The position numbers and the translations under genes are program-made. Of a DNA stretch of 64,000 bases, positions 15,597 to 24,063 are shown piece by piece; within the stretch, counting starts at the first letter, position 1, and each line of letters opens with the position of its first letter. The stretch comes from Curtobacterium poinsettiae (GTDB lineage Bacteria; Actinomycetota; Actinomycetes; Actinomycetales; Microbacteriaceae), in the NCBI RefSeq assembly GCF_025677645.1, contig NZ_CP106879.1:3534001-3598000 (forward strand), in the 5' to 3' direction. The notes under the pieces are model-generated. The model searched no databases and had not been told where the DNA came from. It saw only the letters and a list, made by a program, of their open reading frames with translations.

Positions 15597-18307
15597 GGAC
15601 GCACCATCCGTCCGCCGGACAGCACCGAGCCGGCCCAGCGGGACAGCCGGGTGCGGTCGACCTTGGAGTTGTGCCGGATGTCGGTCGGCAGCACGGGCAC
15701 GACGAGCACCGCGGCGAGTGGCACTCCGGCGGCGGCACGGACCGCTCCGGCGAGCTGCGGCGACGCCAGACCCGGCCGCCGTACGGCGGGGTCGGTCTCG
15801 ACGACGGCCACCACCTGCTGCGTGCCGACCGGACCGATGCCTGCGACGCCGGCGCGTCCGACACCGTCGACGCCCTCGATCCGCTGCTCCGGCCCCACCG
15901 GCGTGACGACCCGGTCCGGAGTGGTGAGCACGTGCTGCAGCCGGCCCTCGACCCAGATCCGTCCCGCGGCGTCCAGGTGCCCGACGTCCCCGGTGCGGTG
16001 CCCGCGCGGGTCGTCGACGCCGAGGCGCGAGACCCGGTCGGTGCGCCAGAGCCGGTCGTAGTGGTCGCGCACGTGTGGTGCCGCGACGACGATCTCGCCG
16101 GTGACCCCGGGCTCGTCCGTCAGGGCTCCGGTCGAGCGCCCGGAACCGTCGAGCGGCGCGATGCGGACGCGGACGTTCGCTGCCGGCACCCCCACGCAGA
16201 TCCCCTCGTCGTCGGACCGTCCGGCGGCTCGGACCCCGTCGAGGTCGACGTCCGTCATGAGCAGCCCCTCGGTCATGCCGTAGGGGGTGTGCGCGCTGGC
16301 GTTCGGCATCAGCTCGGTCGCCGCGGTCAGCAGCGCAGCCGAGACGGGAGCTCCGGCCGACAGGAACAGCCGCACGCCCCGCAGTGCCTGGCGGTCGGCG
16401 TCGGTGAGTTCCGAAGCGGTCGCGACGACGTTCGCCAGGGCCGCCGGCGACAGGAACACCACGGTGGCATCAGCCGCGGCGACCGAGGCCGCGACCGCCT
16501 TCGCCGTCAGGGTGCGCGGCGCGGTGACGTCCATGTCGGGCGCGACCGACCGGGCGCCGAGGGCCGGGCCGAGCAGCGCGAACGGTGCGAAACCGGCGAC
16601 GAGCCCGGTGCCGACACCGACGTCGTACTGGGTGGCCAGGGCGTCCCGGACGGCACTGAGCTGCCCGTGCGTGTACACGACGCCCTTCGCCGGGCCGGTC
16701 GATCCCGAGGTGAAGAGCACGGCAGCGGGCGCGTCCGGCGACGGGGCCGTCGGTAGCGCGGTGCCGTGGGCGAGACGGCGGGCGCCGCGGCGGGCGACGT
16801 CGACGAGCGTGTGCTCCACCCGCAGTGCCTTCCGGGCCGGCGCGGGCAACGAGACCGTCGCGATGCGTCGCCCCGGCCAGCCGAGAGCACGCGCGGCACC
16901 GAGCCCGGGCAGCGCGCCGATGATCCAGTCCGGTCGGGCTCCGCGGACGGCCCGGGTCAGGCCGCCGAGTCCGAGTCCGGCGTCCGCGACGACGACGACC
17001 GCCCCGATCCGCACGCAGGCGTACAGGACGGCGGTCAGGTCGGCGCCGGGGGTCACCAGGAGCGAGACACGGTCGCCGCTCCGGACGCCCAGGTCGTCGA
17101 GTCCTGCGGCGATCTCGTCGACCCGTCGGGCGAGCAGCCGCCAGGTGATCGTACGGGGGCCGCCGGCGGCGGCCATCTCGACCAGCGCGGGTTCGTCGCG
17201 CTCGCGCAGTTCGTCGAGCCGCGCCCAGAGCGGCGGGGTCGCCTGTGCGGGCGGGCCCGGGTCCACGGCGGCCTGGAGGCCCGTGGGGGCCTGGGCAGGA
17301 CGGCCACCGTCCGGCAGGCGGTCACCGAGCCAGTCGAACACCGCGCCCGCCACGTCGGCGTCATCGGGCAGCAGGTGCCCGGCGCCCTCGAACGTATGGA
17401 CGTCGGCGTGCGGCACGCGTTCGGTCAGGTCGTCGAGGTAGCGCTCGAGGAACACCGGGTCGCGCGGACCCCAGAGCAGGAGCACCGGCACGTCGAGCGC
17501 GGCGACACCGGCGGCGATGCGGTCGAGTTCCGGGGTGCTCCGGTGCCGGGCGTCGACGGGGATGTCCGCGACAAAGCCGCCGATGCCCCCGCGTCGGGCG
17601 GCACCGCGGTAGGGCGCCCGGTAGCCGTCGGCCGTGGCACGGTCGAGCTTCGGGTGCGCGATGGCCAGGGTGGTCTCGAGGAACGCCGGGGTCACGACCG
17701 TCGCGCGGCCGAGCATCCCCGGGCCGAGGGCGAGCCGCAGCGGTGCCGGGATCGGGGCGTCGTCGGGCTGGTGCACGGCGGTGTTGCACGTCATCGCGGC
17801 GGCCAGGACGTCCGGGTGGTCGACCGCCCACCCGAGCGACACCACACCACCCCAGTCGTGGCCGAGGGTGACGACCGGTCCGGTCAGCCCGAGTTCGTCG
17901 GTCAAGGCCCCGAGGTCTGCGACACGCTGCGCCAGTCCGCGCTCGACGCCGGTGCGCTCCGAGAACCCCATGTCGAGCTGGTCGACGGCGACCACGCGCC
18001 AGGCCGGACCGCCGGCCTGGGCGACCTCGAGCGAGGTGCGGAGCACCGACCGCCACAGGTACGACCAGGTCGGGTTGCCGTGCACGCACAGGATCGTGCC
18101 GACCGGTTCCACACCGAGCGCGGCCAGGGCGCCGGCCGTGTCGAGGAGGTGCCACGTGCGCGCGGCGCGATCCGTTCCTCCTGCGCGATCGCCGGACCAC
18201 TCGGGGACCGAGACCAGACGCGACCAGGCCGGGTCGAGGCCGGGCAGGGAGGGCGGCTGCGTCGCCGGAGCCGTGCTCGCGGCGACGCGGGGCAGCCGGG
18301 ACCTCAC
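15593..18307 (-). CDS. oleBC: OleBC fusion: beta-lactone decarboxylase plus beta-lactone synthetase
   Basis: A 904-residue two-enzyme protein. Residues about 20-330 are an alpha/beta hydrolase of the haloalkane-dehalogenase type (OleB), with VHGNPTWSYLWR and the nucleophile Asp in GHDWGG near 147. It would decarboxylate the beta-lactone to a cis-olefin. Residues about 370-900 are an acyl-adenylate-type enzyme (OleC) with LFTSGSTGPAKG near 530, YGMTEG, and HRTGDVGHLDAAGR with EGRLQHV. It would close the beta-hydroxy acid to a beta-lactone. Fused OleBC is the known actinobacterial form (Micrococcus). The start and stop overlap both neighbours by four bases. Confidence 0.92.
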   Translation of the reverse strand: MRSRLPRVAASTAPATQPPSLPGLDPAWSRLVSVPEWSGDRAGGTDRAARTWHLLDTAGALAALGVEPVGTILCVHGNPTWSYLWRSVLRTSLEVAQAGGPAWRVVAVDQLDMGFSERTGVERGLAQRVADLGALTDELGLTGPVVTLGHDWGGVVSLGWAVDHPDVLAAAMTCNTAVHQPDDAPIPAPLRLALGPGMLGRATVVTPAFLETTLAIAHPKLDRATADGYRAPYRGAARRGGIGGFVADIPVDARHRSTPELDRIAAGVAALDVPVLLLWGPRDPVFLERYLDDLTERVPHADVHTFEGAGHLLPDDADVAGAVFDWLGDRLPDGGRPAQAPTGLQAAVDPGPPAQATPPLWARLDELRERDEPALVEMAAAGGPRTITWRLLARRVDEIAAGLDDLGVRSGDRVSLLVTPGADLTAVLYACVRIGAVVVVADAGLGLGGLTRAVRGARPDWIIGALPGLGAARALGWPGRRIATVSLPAPARKALRVEHTLVDVARRGARRLAHGTALPTAPSPDAPAAVLFTSGSTGPAKGVVYTHGQLSAVRDALATQYDVGVGTGLVAGFAPFALLGPALGARSVAPDMDVTAPRTLTAKAVAASVAAADATVVFLSPAALANVVATASELTDADRQALRGVRLFLSAGAPVSAALLTAATELMPNASAHTPYGMTEGLLMTDVDLDGVRAAGRSDDEGICVGVPAANVRVRIAPLDGSGRSTGALTDEPGVTGEIVVAAPHVRDHYDRLWRTDRVSRLGVDDPRGHRTGDVGHLDAAGRIWVEGRLQHVLTTPDRVVTPVGPEQRIEGVDGVGRAGVAGIGPVGTQQVVAVVETDPAVRRPGLASPQLAGAVRAAAGVPLAAVLVVPVLPTDIRHNSKVDRTRLSRWAGSVLSGGRMVRP

Positions 18308-19377
18308 CAGTGGAGTTCCATCATCGCCGTGTTGATGCCGGAACCGACGCCACCCAGGAACACGCGGTCACCGCGACGGATGCCGCCGGAAGCGACCTCG
18401 TCGGCCAGGGTGATCGGGATCGACGCGGGACCGACGTTGCCGAAGCGCTGGTAGGTGGTGGGGACCTTGTCGCGCGGGATGCCGATCGCCTCGACGAAGG
18501 CGTTGGTGTGCACGTCGGAGACCTGGTGCAGCACGTAGCGGTCCATGTTCGCCCAGTCGAAGTGGGCGCGGGCCTCGGTCCAGGCGGCGACGACGAGCTC
18601 CATGCCGCCCTTGAGCAGCATCTTCGCGTCCGTGAACATGCCGTCGACGCTGCCGACGCACAGGTCGTACCACTGGGTCGCCGCGCGGGTGACGCCGCCG
18701 ACGATCCGGTGGCCCTCGGGGTGCAGGTCCGCCGGGCCGAGCACGGCCGCAGCAGCGCCGGACCCGAGGGTCAGGCTGGCGAACTCGCTCATGAAGTCCT
18801 TGCGGTTCCGGCCGCCCTGGTTCAGGCGGTCGATGGTGTTGAGCTGCACCTGGTCGGCGTCCTCGCCGTCGACGACGAGCGCGTACTTGATCTGCCCGGA
18901 GTCGATCATGCCCGCGGCGACGCTCATGGCGTTGACGAACCCGAGGCAGGCGTTCGCGATGTCGAAGTTGATCGCCGACGACGGCAGGCCGAGCCCGTGG
19001 TGCAACCGCACGGCGACGCTCGGCTCCAGGTGCGGGCGCGTCACCGAGGTGTTGATGAGCAGCCCGATCTCGTCGGGACGGACACCGGCCTCGGCCATCG
19101 CGCGACGTCCGGCGTCTATCGCGGCGTCCTGGAAGGTCTGCCCTTCGCCCCAGTTGCGACGCTCGATGACCCCGGCGACGCGCTCGAGCAGCCCCATCGG
19201 CAGACGGAGCCGACGGAGGACCCCGCGGAGCTTGGCCTCGATGTCGGCCGAGGTCGTCACACGCTCCGCCGTGGTGGTCGCCACGGAGAGCAGTGAGACG
19301 TTCCGGTGCTTCGCCGTGGCGTTGCCGGGCTGCTCCGGTTCACTGCTCGATGCCTGGTCGACCGGCCGTTCCGTCAT
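18304..19377 (-). CDS. oleA: OleA thiolase-superfamily condensing enzyme
   Basis: A 357-residue thiolase-fold enzyme that would join two fatty acyl-CoAs head to head into a beta-keto acid, the first step of long-chain olefin synthesis. It has the active-site Cys in NACLGFVNAM, His in VLHQVSDVHTN and Asn in FGNVGPASIP. It resembles FabH but is encoded with OleBC and OleD. The start is unsure: ATG 19377 (MTERPVDQ) is chosen, but GTG 19386 is preceded by AAGTAT at a six-base gap and ATG 19404 is also in frame. It lies 69 bases downstream of rimK on the same strand. Confidence 0.9.
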   Translation of the reverse strand: MTERPVDQASSSEPEQPGNATAKHRNVSLLSVATTTAERVTTSADIEAKLRGVLRRLRLPMGLLERVAGVIERRNWGEGQTFQDAAIDAGRRAMAEAGVRPDEIGLLINTSVTRPHLEPSVAVRLHHGLGLPSSAINFDIANACLGFVNAMSVAAGMIDSGQIKYALVVDGEDADQVQLNTIDRLNQGGRNRKDFMSEFASLTLGSGAAAAVLGPADLHPEGHRIVGGVTRAATQWYDLCVGSVDGMFTDAKMLLKGGMELVVAAWTEARAHFDWANMDRYVLHQVSDVHTNAFVEAIGIPRDKVPTTYQRFGNVGPASIPITLADEVASGGIRRGDRVFLGGVGSGINTAMMELHW

Positions 19378-19446
19378 GATCGTCACCGACACATACTTCC
19401 GCATCTGGCCTGTGTGCGCGATCCGGATGCGCTGGACGGCTCCGGA

Positions 19447-20625
19447 TCAGACGTCCTTCGGCAGCTTCCGCACCTTTGCTCGCCGCTTGCGGCGCTCGGG
19501 GATCATCGACCGCATCTCCTCGAGCTTGCCGAAGCAGAGCAGCCGGTCGCCCGGTTCGAGGGCGACGCCGCTGCGCGGGTTCGGGATGACGTTCGAGCCG
19601 CGGTGCAGCGTGAGGACCGTGATGTCCCGGTCCCAGAGCCCGGACTCCTTGATCGTCTTGCCGACCAGGTCGGCGTTCGTGTGCACGAGGAGCTCGGCGA
19701 CGCCGTAGCCCGTCGAGACGGACAGTCGCTGGCGGACGTCGATCTCGGGGAACGCGACCTGGTTCGCGATGAAGTCGACGACGGCACCGGCGATGTCGAG
19801 GCCGGTGGCACGTTCGACGCCCTCGAGCCCTGGCGACGAGTTGACCTCCATCACGAGGGGCCCGTCGTTGCCCTCGAGCATGTCGACGCCGGCGACCTTG
19901 AGTCCCATGATCTGCGCCGAGCGCACGGCCACGGCCTCGTACTCGGGCGAGAGCGTGACCTTCTCGACGGTGCCGCCGCGGTGCACGTTCGAGCGGAACT
20001 CGTCACCCGAGGCGGTCCGGCGCATCGCCGCAACCACCCGGTCACCGACGACGAGGGCCCGGATGTCACGACCGCGGCTCTCGGCGATGAACCGCTGGAT
20101 CAGGACGTTCTGCTTGGTGGAGTGCAGGGTCTCGACGATCGACTCGGCCACCTTCGCCTCGGGTGCCAGGATCACGCCGATGCCCTGCGTGCCCTCGAGG
20201 AGCTTGATGACGACGGGCGCGCCACCGACCCGTTCGATCGCGCCGCGCACGTCGTTGCGGCCGGCCACGAAGGTCGTCGCCGGCATGCCGATGTCGTGCC
20301 GCGACAGGATCTGGTTGGCCCGCAGCTTGTCGCGCGAGTTCGTGATGCCGTTCGCCGTGTTCGGCGTGTAGACGTCCATCTGCTCGAACTGGCGCACGAC
20401 GGCGGTGCCGTAGTAGGTGATCGAGTTGCCGATGCGCGGCAGCACCGCGTCGTAGTCGCTCAGCAGCTTGCCGCGGTAGAGCAGGTCCGGGTCGTCACCG
20501 GACAGGTCGATCGCGAAGCGCAGGGTGTTGAGCACCTTGACCTCGTGGCCGCGGTCGAGTGCCGCTGCGCGGAGGCGCTGGGTCGAGTACGCCTGGGGCG
20601 CGCGCGACAGGATGGCGAGTTTCAT
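19447..20625 (-). CDS. rimK: RimK-type ATP-grasp glutamate ligase fused to an RCK_C (TrkA-C) domain
   Basis: A 392-residue protein. Residues 1-290 match RimK, an ATP-grasp ligase that adds glutamate to the C-terminus of ribosomal protein S6 or makes poly-glutamate. Seen are the N-terminal MKLAILSR, the lid/loop LLEGTQGIGV near 145 and the metal-binding EVNSSPG near 262. Residues about 300-385 form an added RCK_C domain (VRQRLSVSTGYGVAELLV...GVALEPGDRLLCFG), usually the ligand-sensing domain of K+ channels and transporters. E. coli RimK lacks it. It suggests control by a small ligand. It is divergent from a RimB-like protease. Confidence 0.88.
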   Translation of the reverse strand: MKLAILSRAPQAYSTQRLRAAALDRGHEVKVLNTLRFAIDLSGDDPDLLYRGKLLSDYDAVLPRIGNSITYYGTAVVRQFEQMDVYTPNTANGITNSRDKLRANQILSRHDIGMPATTFVAGRNDVRGAIERVGGAPVVIKLLEGTQGIGVILAPEAKVAESIVETLHSTKQNVLIQRFIAESRGRDIRALVVGDRVVAAMRRTASGDEFRSNVHRGGTVEKVTLSPEYEAVAVRSAQIMGLKVAGVDMLEGNDGPLVMEVNSSPGLEGVERATGLDIAGAVVDFIANQVAFPEIDVRQRLSVSTGYGVAELLVHTNADLVGKTIKESGLWDRDITVLTLHRGSNVIPNPRSGVALEPGDRLLCFGKLEEMRSMIPERRKRRAKVRKLPKDV

Positions 20626-20700
20626 CGAGGGGTTCTCCGCTGGGTCGGATCGACGGCGACGCCCCATCAAAGCATGCGGACGTGGCCACGGAGCATGCGA

Positions 20701-20706
20701 CAGGAT
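20701..20706 (+). promoter_or_regulatory. -10 hexamer CAGGAT, leaderless start
   Basis: CAGGAT ends six bases before the ATG at 20713 of the RimB-like gene. The same hexamer, at a seven-base gap, precedes gntR at 41602. Confidence 0.45.
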
Positions 20707-20712
20707 GGGCAC

Positions 20713-21195
20713 ATGGCGCGAGCTCCGAAGTCCTCCGACAGCGGGCTCGTCGTCGCCGGGTGGCGGGAGTGGGCGGGACTGCCGGACCTCGGCGTGCCGT
20801 GGATCAAGGTGAAGCTCGACACCGGCGCCCGGAGCTCCGCGTTGCACGCCTTCGACCTCGAGGAACTGCCCGGCGAGCGGGTCCGGTTCTCGCTGCACCC
20901 CTGGCAGGACACCGATGCCGACGCCTCCACCATCGAGTGCGACGTGCACGACCGGCGGATCGTGCGCAGCTCGACCGGACACACCCAGGAGCGCATCGTC
21001 GTCCGCACGCGGATCGCGTTGGCCGGGCAGGTCGTCGAGTCCGAGGTCACCTTGAGCAACCGGGACCAGATGGGGTTCCGGATGCTCGTCGGTCGCGAGG
21101 CGCTCCGGCAGGGCTTCCTCGTCGATCCTGGGCGGTCCTTCATGGCCGGGCGGGCTCCGAAGGAGATCCGGCGCCGCAACCGCGGACGCGCCTGA
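20713..21195 (+). CDS. RimB-like retropepsin-fold protease (ATP-dependent zinc protease family)
   Basis: A 160-residue protein of the PF05618-type family found beside rimK. It carries the aspartic-protease-like motif LDTGARSSALHA near residue 36 and closes with MLVGREALRQGFLVDPGRSF. In the Pseudomonas rim system RimB works with RimK to trim glutamate tails added to S6. Divergent placement (87-base spacer) opposite rimK supports the same pairing here. It appears leaderless. Confidence 0.82.
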   Translation: MARAPKSSDSGLVVAGWREWAGLPDLGVPWIKVKLDTGARSSALHAFDLEELPGERVRFSLHPWQDTDADASTIECDVHDRRIVRSSTGHTQERIVVRTRIALAGQVVESEVTLSNRDQMGFRMLVGREALRQGFLVDPGRSFMAGRAPKEIRRRNRGRA

Positions 21196-21240
21196 GCGCT
21201 CCTGGTCGCGCGACGCGGGCCGTGGGGTGACCGGTCGACG

Positions 21241-21290
21241 GCCTGGAGGCGCGGTGCGGGGCTGCCACGGGCCTCCCGTCCGCCTCGACG
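21241..21290. terminator. Imperfect GGAGGC-family hairpin between convergent genes
   Basis: GCCTGGAGGCGCG at the left and the inverse CACGGGCCTCCCGTC at the right form an imperfect stem between the RimB-like gene (+) and the esterase (-). It belongs to the hairpin family seen at 851-902 and 4141-4188. Confidence 0.5.
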
Positions 21291-21312
21291 CGCGTCTCGG
21301 GCGTTGCCCGGG

Positions 21313-22206
21313 TCAGCGACCCAGGTGGCGGCCGAGGAAGGCGAGCTGCTGGGGCGCCAGACGGCGCCAGTAGCCGTGCGTGTGGGCGCCGGGTGCGAAG
21401 CCCCCGGCCGGAGGCGTGTCGAAGCCGTCGACGTAGGCGTGCACCGCCGGCGCGAACCCGTCACCGTTGCCGCAGTCGACGCGGACGGCGACGCCATCGA
21501 GCGCGCGCTGCCGGCCGAGGGCGGTGTTCGCGCGGAAGTCGGCAGCATCGTCGAAGGCGCCCCGGGCGGTGTCGGCGGCCGACTTCCAGAGCGCCGGGCT
21601 GATGGCCGAGACGGCTCGGACGCGCTCGGCACCGAGGACCCCGCCGAGCCGGAGCGCTCCGAAGCCACCCATCGAGTAGCCGGTCAGGGCGAGGCGGTCC
21701 GTGTCGAATCCGCGGCGGGCGATCAGGGGCAGGAACTCGTCGACGACCATCGCGGCGGGATCGTCCCCGTCGGCTCGTGGGTGCCAGTAGCGGTTGCCGC
21801 CGTCGATCGAGGCGATCGCGAACGGGGCTCCGCCGCCGGCGACGTGCGCCGCGAGGAACCGGTCGTAGCCCAGGCTCCGCCCGAAGAACGAGGTGTGGTC
21901 GTCGCCGTACCCGTGCAGGGCGACCGCCACCGGCAAGGGGGTGTCGGACGCCGGTGCCGCGATCGTCCAGCCGACGGTGCGGCCCTTCCGCGCTGCCGAC
22001 ACGAAGGCGCCGGAGACGGTGGGGACGGGCTCGACGTCGGGGACCGTGCCGTCGGTGCCGTCCAGACCGAGGACCCGGTACAGGGTGGAGCGTCCGGGCA
22101 GCAGGCTCAGGTTGATCGCCTCGGCCACGGCTCCCGCGGCGACGACGCCCGTGCCACCGATCAGCAGGGAACGCCGCGTGATCGTGGCAGCACGCGATCG
22201 GGTCAT
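21313..22206 (-). CDS. Exported alpha/beta hydrolase (esterase D/mycolyltransferase-like)
   Basis: A 297-residue protein with a Tat-like N-terminus (TITRRSLLIGGTGVVAAGAV), so it is probably exported. The mature part is an alpha/beta hydrolase with VALHGYGDDH (oxyanion region), the nucleophile elbow GYSMGG near residue 173, and a late Asp and His (GAHTHGYW). It most resembles esterase-D/antigen-85-type enzymes; the substrate is unknown. The ATG overlaps the stop of the TetR gene, so the regulator and enzyme are coupled. Confidence 0.8.
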   Translation of the reverse strand: MTRSRAATITRRSLLIGGTGVVAAGAVAEAINLSLLPGRSTLYRVLGLDGTDGTVPDVEPVPTVSGAFVSAARKGRTVGWTIAAPASDTPLPVAVALHGYGDDHTSFFGRSLGYDRFLAAHVAGGGAPFAIASIDGGNRYWHPRADGDDPAAMVVDEFLPLIARRGFDTDRLALTGYSMGGFGALRLGGVLGAERVRAVSAISPALWKSAADTARGAFDDAADFRANTALGRQRALDGVAVRVDCGNGDGFAPAVHAYVDGFDTPPAGGFAPGAHTHGYWRRLAPQQLAFLGRHLGR

Positions 22207-22793
22207 GTGGTGGGCGCCGTTCCCTCTGGGGTGGTGTGTTCCCGGATGAGGGACGCGGCGACGGACCGTGCCGTCGTCGTGTCGAGCGCGGGGTCGCGCA
22301 ACCGCATCGCAAGGGAACCGGAGATGATGAGGAGCAGCTGGTCGGCGAGGGCGTCGGCACGCGGACCGACCACCGGCACCGCCTGTGCCAGGAGCCGCTG
22401 GCGCAACGTGGTGGTCTCGAGGTCCAGCACCTGTCGGACCTCGGCGGGGGCGTCGGCGTACTCGGCGGCGGTGCCGAGGAAGGCGCACCAGCGGGAGCCC
22501 GTGGGCGTCGAGCGGTAGTCGTCGAGGGCGTCGAACACCGCCAGGAGTCGGCCCAGGTCGTCCCGTTCGGCGGCGACCGCACGGTCCCAGGTGGCGATCC
22601 AGTCCTCGTGGCGACGGGTGAGGGCCGCGGCGACGAGCGACTCCTTGCTCGCGTAGCCGCGGTACAGCGTGGCCGTCGAGACCCCGGCCCGTTCCAGGAC
22701 GGCGTCGATCGGGGTGGCGGCGATGCCCTGTGAGAAGAAGAGCTCCTCGGCGGCGTCGAGCAGCCGTTGCTCGGTCCCTGGGCGCATCACCAT
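22203..22793 (-). CDS. TetR-family transcriptional regulator
   Basis: A 196-residue repressor with an N-terminal TetR helix-turn-helix (LLDAAEELFFSQGIAATPIDAVLERAGVSTATLYRGYASKE region, residues about 10-55) and a helical ligand domain. It is encoded upstream of the exported hydrolase and divergently from an MFS exporter with only 23 bases between start codons, so it most likely represses both. Its own start appears leaderless (TAGGGT six bases before the ATG). ATG at 22787 is an alternative start. Confidence 0.88.
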   Translation of the reverse strand: MVMRPGTEQRLLDAAEELFFSQGIAATPIDAVLERAGVSTATLYRGYASKESLVAAALTRRHEDWIATWDRAVAAERDDLGRLLAVFDALDDYRSTPTGSRWCAFLGTAAEYADAPAEVRQVLDLETTTLRQRLLAQAVPVVGPRADALADQLLLIISGSLAMRLRDPALDTTTARSVAASLIREHTTPEGTAPTT

Positions 22794-22799
22794 GAGAGC

Positions 22800-22809
22800 A
22801 CCCTAGGCT
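22800..22809. promoter_or_regulatory. Overlapping divergent -10 elements sharing CCTAGG
   Basis: On the minus strand TAGGGT (22800-22805) ends six bases before the TetR ATG. On the plus strand TAGGCT (22804-22809) ends seven bases before the MFS GTG. The two hexamers share their central bases, so the two transcripts should compete for polymerase. Confidence 0.5.
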
Positions 22810-22816
22810 CTGAAAA

Positions 22817-23980
22817 GTGAAACGACCGTTTTCGTTACGACACCGACTACTCCTCGTGAGCGGACTCGGCCTGATCGCCGCCACCTACGGGCTGGTGCGC
22901 CTGGCGTACGGGCTGTTCCTGCCCGACGTGCAGCGCGACCTGGGGCTCCGGTCCGACGCCGCCGGGTGGGTCTCGTCGGGCGCCTCGGCGCTGTACTGCG
23001 TCGGTGCGGTCGCCGGCTTCCTGCTCGCCGCACGGATGCCCCGGGTGCTCGTCGCGGTCTCGACCCTGGTGGCGGGGGTCGGTGCGATCGCCATGGCGGC
23101 GGCCGGCGGCTCGCTGGCGTTCGGCATCAGCGCCGTGGTCGCGTCGGCGGGTGCCGGACTCGCGTCCCCCGCCCTCGTCCGGATCGTCGCCGAGCAGGTG
23201 CCGTCGGCGCTGCTCGGTCGAGCGCAGGCGATCGTGAACGCCGGTACCGGCCCCGGGCTCGTGGGCGCCGGGGTGCTCGCACTCGTGCTGCTGCCCGACT
23301 GGCGGACGGCCTGGGCGGTGTCCGGGGCGTTCGCCCTGGCCGTCGGCGCACTGCTGCTCGTGGCGTCCCGCGGCGGGGCTGCCGCGTCCCGAGCACCACT
23401 GCCCGGCGCTCCGTGGTTCGCGGCACACCGAGGGGTCCTCCTGCTGGCGCTGCTGTTCGGGGCAGGCTCCGCCGTCGTCTGGACCTACGGACGTTCGGCG
23501 CTGGTGGAGGCCGGCGCATCGGTCGTCGTCTCGGTGTCGGCCTGGATCGCGCTCGGGATCGGCGGAGCGGCCGTCGTGGTCACCGCGCGCTGGACGAACG
23601 GGGTGCGCGCCCGGACGCTCTGGGCGGTCACGGCGGGGGCGGTCGCCGTCGCCGTCGTGGCGCTGGGGACAGCGCCGCAGTCGACGGTCGCGGCGCTGCT
23701 GGCGTGTGCCGTGTTCGGCTGGGGCTACACGGCGGCGACCGGAGCGCTGATCGCGTGGACGACCGAGATCGATGCCGAGCGGTCGTCGGCGGGCACGTCG
23801 ATGCTGTTCGTCGCACTCGTGCTCGGGCAGGCCGTCGGCGCGGCGGGTGCCGGAGTACTCGTCGGTGCGATCGGGTTCGTCGCGACGTTCGTGGTCGGGG
23901 CAGGCGTAACCGCGGCGAGCGCCGTGCCCCCGGTGGTCCGAATCAGCTCCCGGTCACCGCAGTTCTGTGACGATCCGTGA
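22817..23980 (+). CDS. MFS transporter, YbfB/YjiJ-like
   Basis: A 387-residue, roughly twelve-helix MFS protein with the N-terminal pattern LIAATYGLVRLAYGLFLPDVQRDL typical of the YbfB/YjiJ group. No sugar-porter motifs are present. It is divergent from a TetR gene, the usual arrangement for an inducible drug or metabolite exporter. The GTG start at 22817 appears leaderless; a palindrome covers the first codons. Confidence 0.85.
   Translation: MKRPFSLRHRLLLVSGLGLIAATYGLVRLAYGLFLPDVQRDLGLRSDAAGWVSSGASALYCVGAVAGFLLAARMPRVLVAVSTLVAGVGAIAMAAAGGSLAFGISAVVASAGAGLASPALVRIVAEQVPSALLGRAQAIVNAGTGPGLVGAGVLALVLLPDWRTAWAVSGAFALAVGALLLVASRGGAAASRAPLPGAPWFAAHRGVLLLALLFGAGSAVVWTYGRSALVEAGASVVVSVSAWIALGIGGAAVVVTARWTNGVRARTLWAVTAGAVAVAVVALGTAPQSTVAALLACAVFGWGYTAATGALIAWTTEIDAERSSAGTSMLFVALVLGQAVGAAGAGVLVGAIGFVATFVVGAGVTAASAVPPVVRISSRSPQFCDDP
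22819..22833. promoter_or_regulatory. Candidate TetR operator over the MFS start codon
   Basis: GAAACG-ACC-GTTTTC is an inverted repeat with one mismatch, starting on the last base of the MFS start codon and 26 bases from the TetR start. Its position just past both transcription starts fits repression of both genes. Confidence 0.45.
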
Positions 23981-24063
23981 CACACCGGCGACCGGTGCCG
24001 AGTGCTCCGTGCCTACGCTCCGTGCGGGCGGCGACCCGGCCGACCACGACCATGGAGTAACCG

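Noticed and set aside
17245..17360. GGAGGCCCGTGGGGGCC inside oleBC resembling the hairpin family
   Set aside because: It lies in the linker region of a well-formed coding sequence and has no complementary arm; it is chance similarity or codon use.
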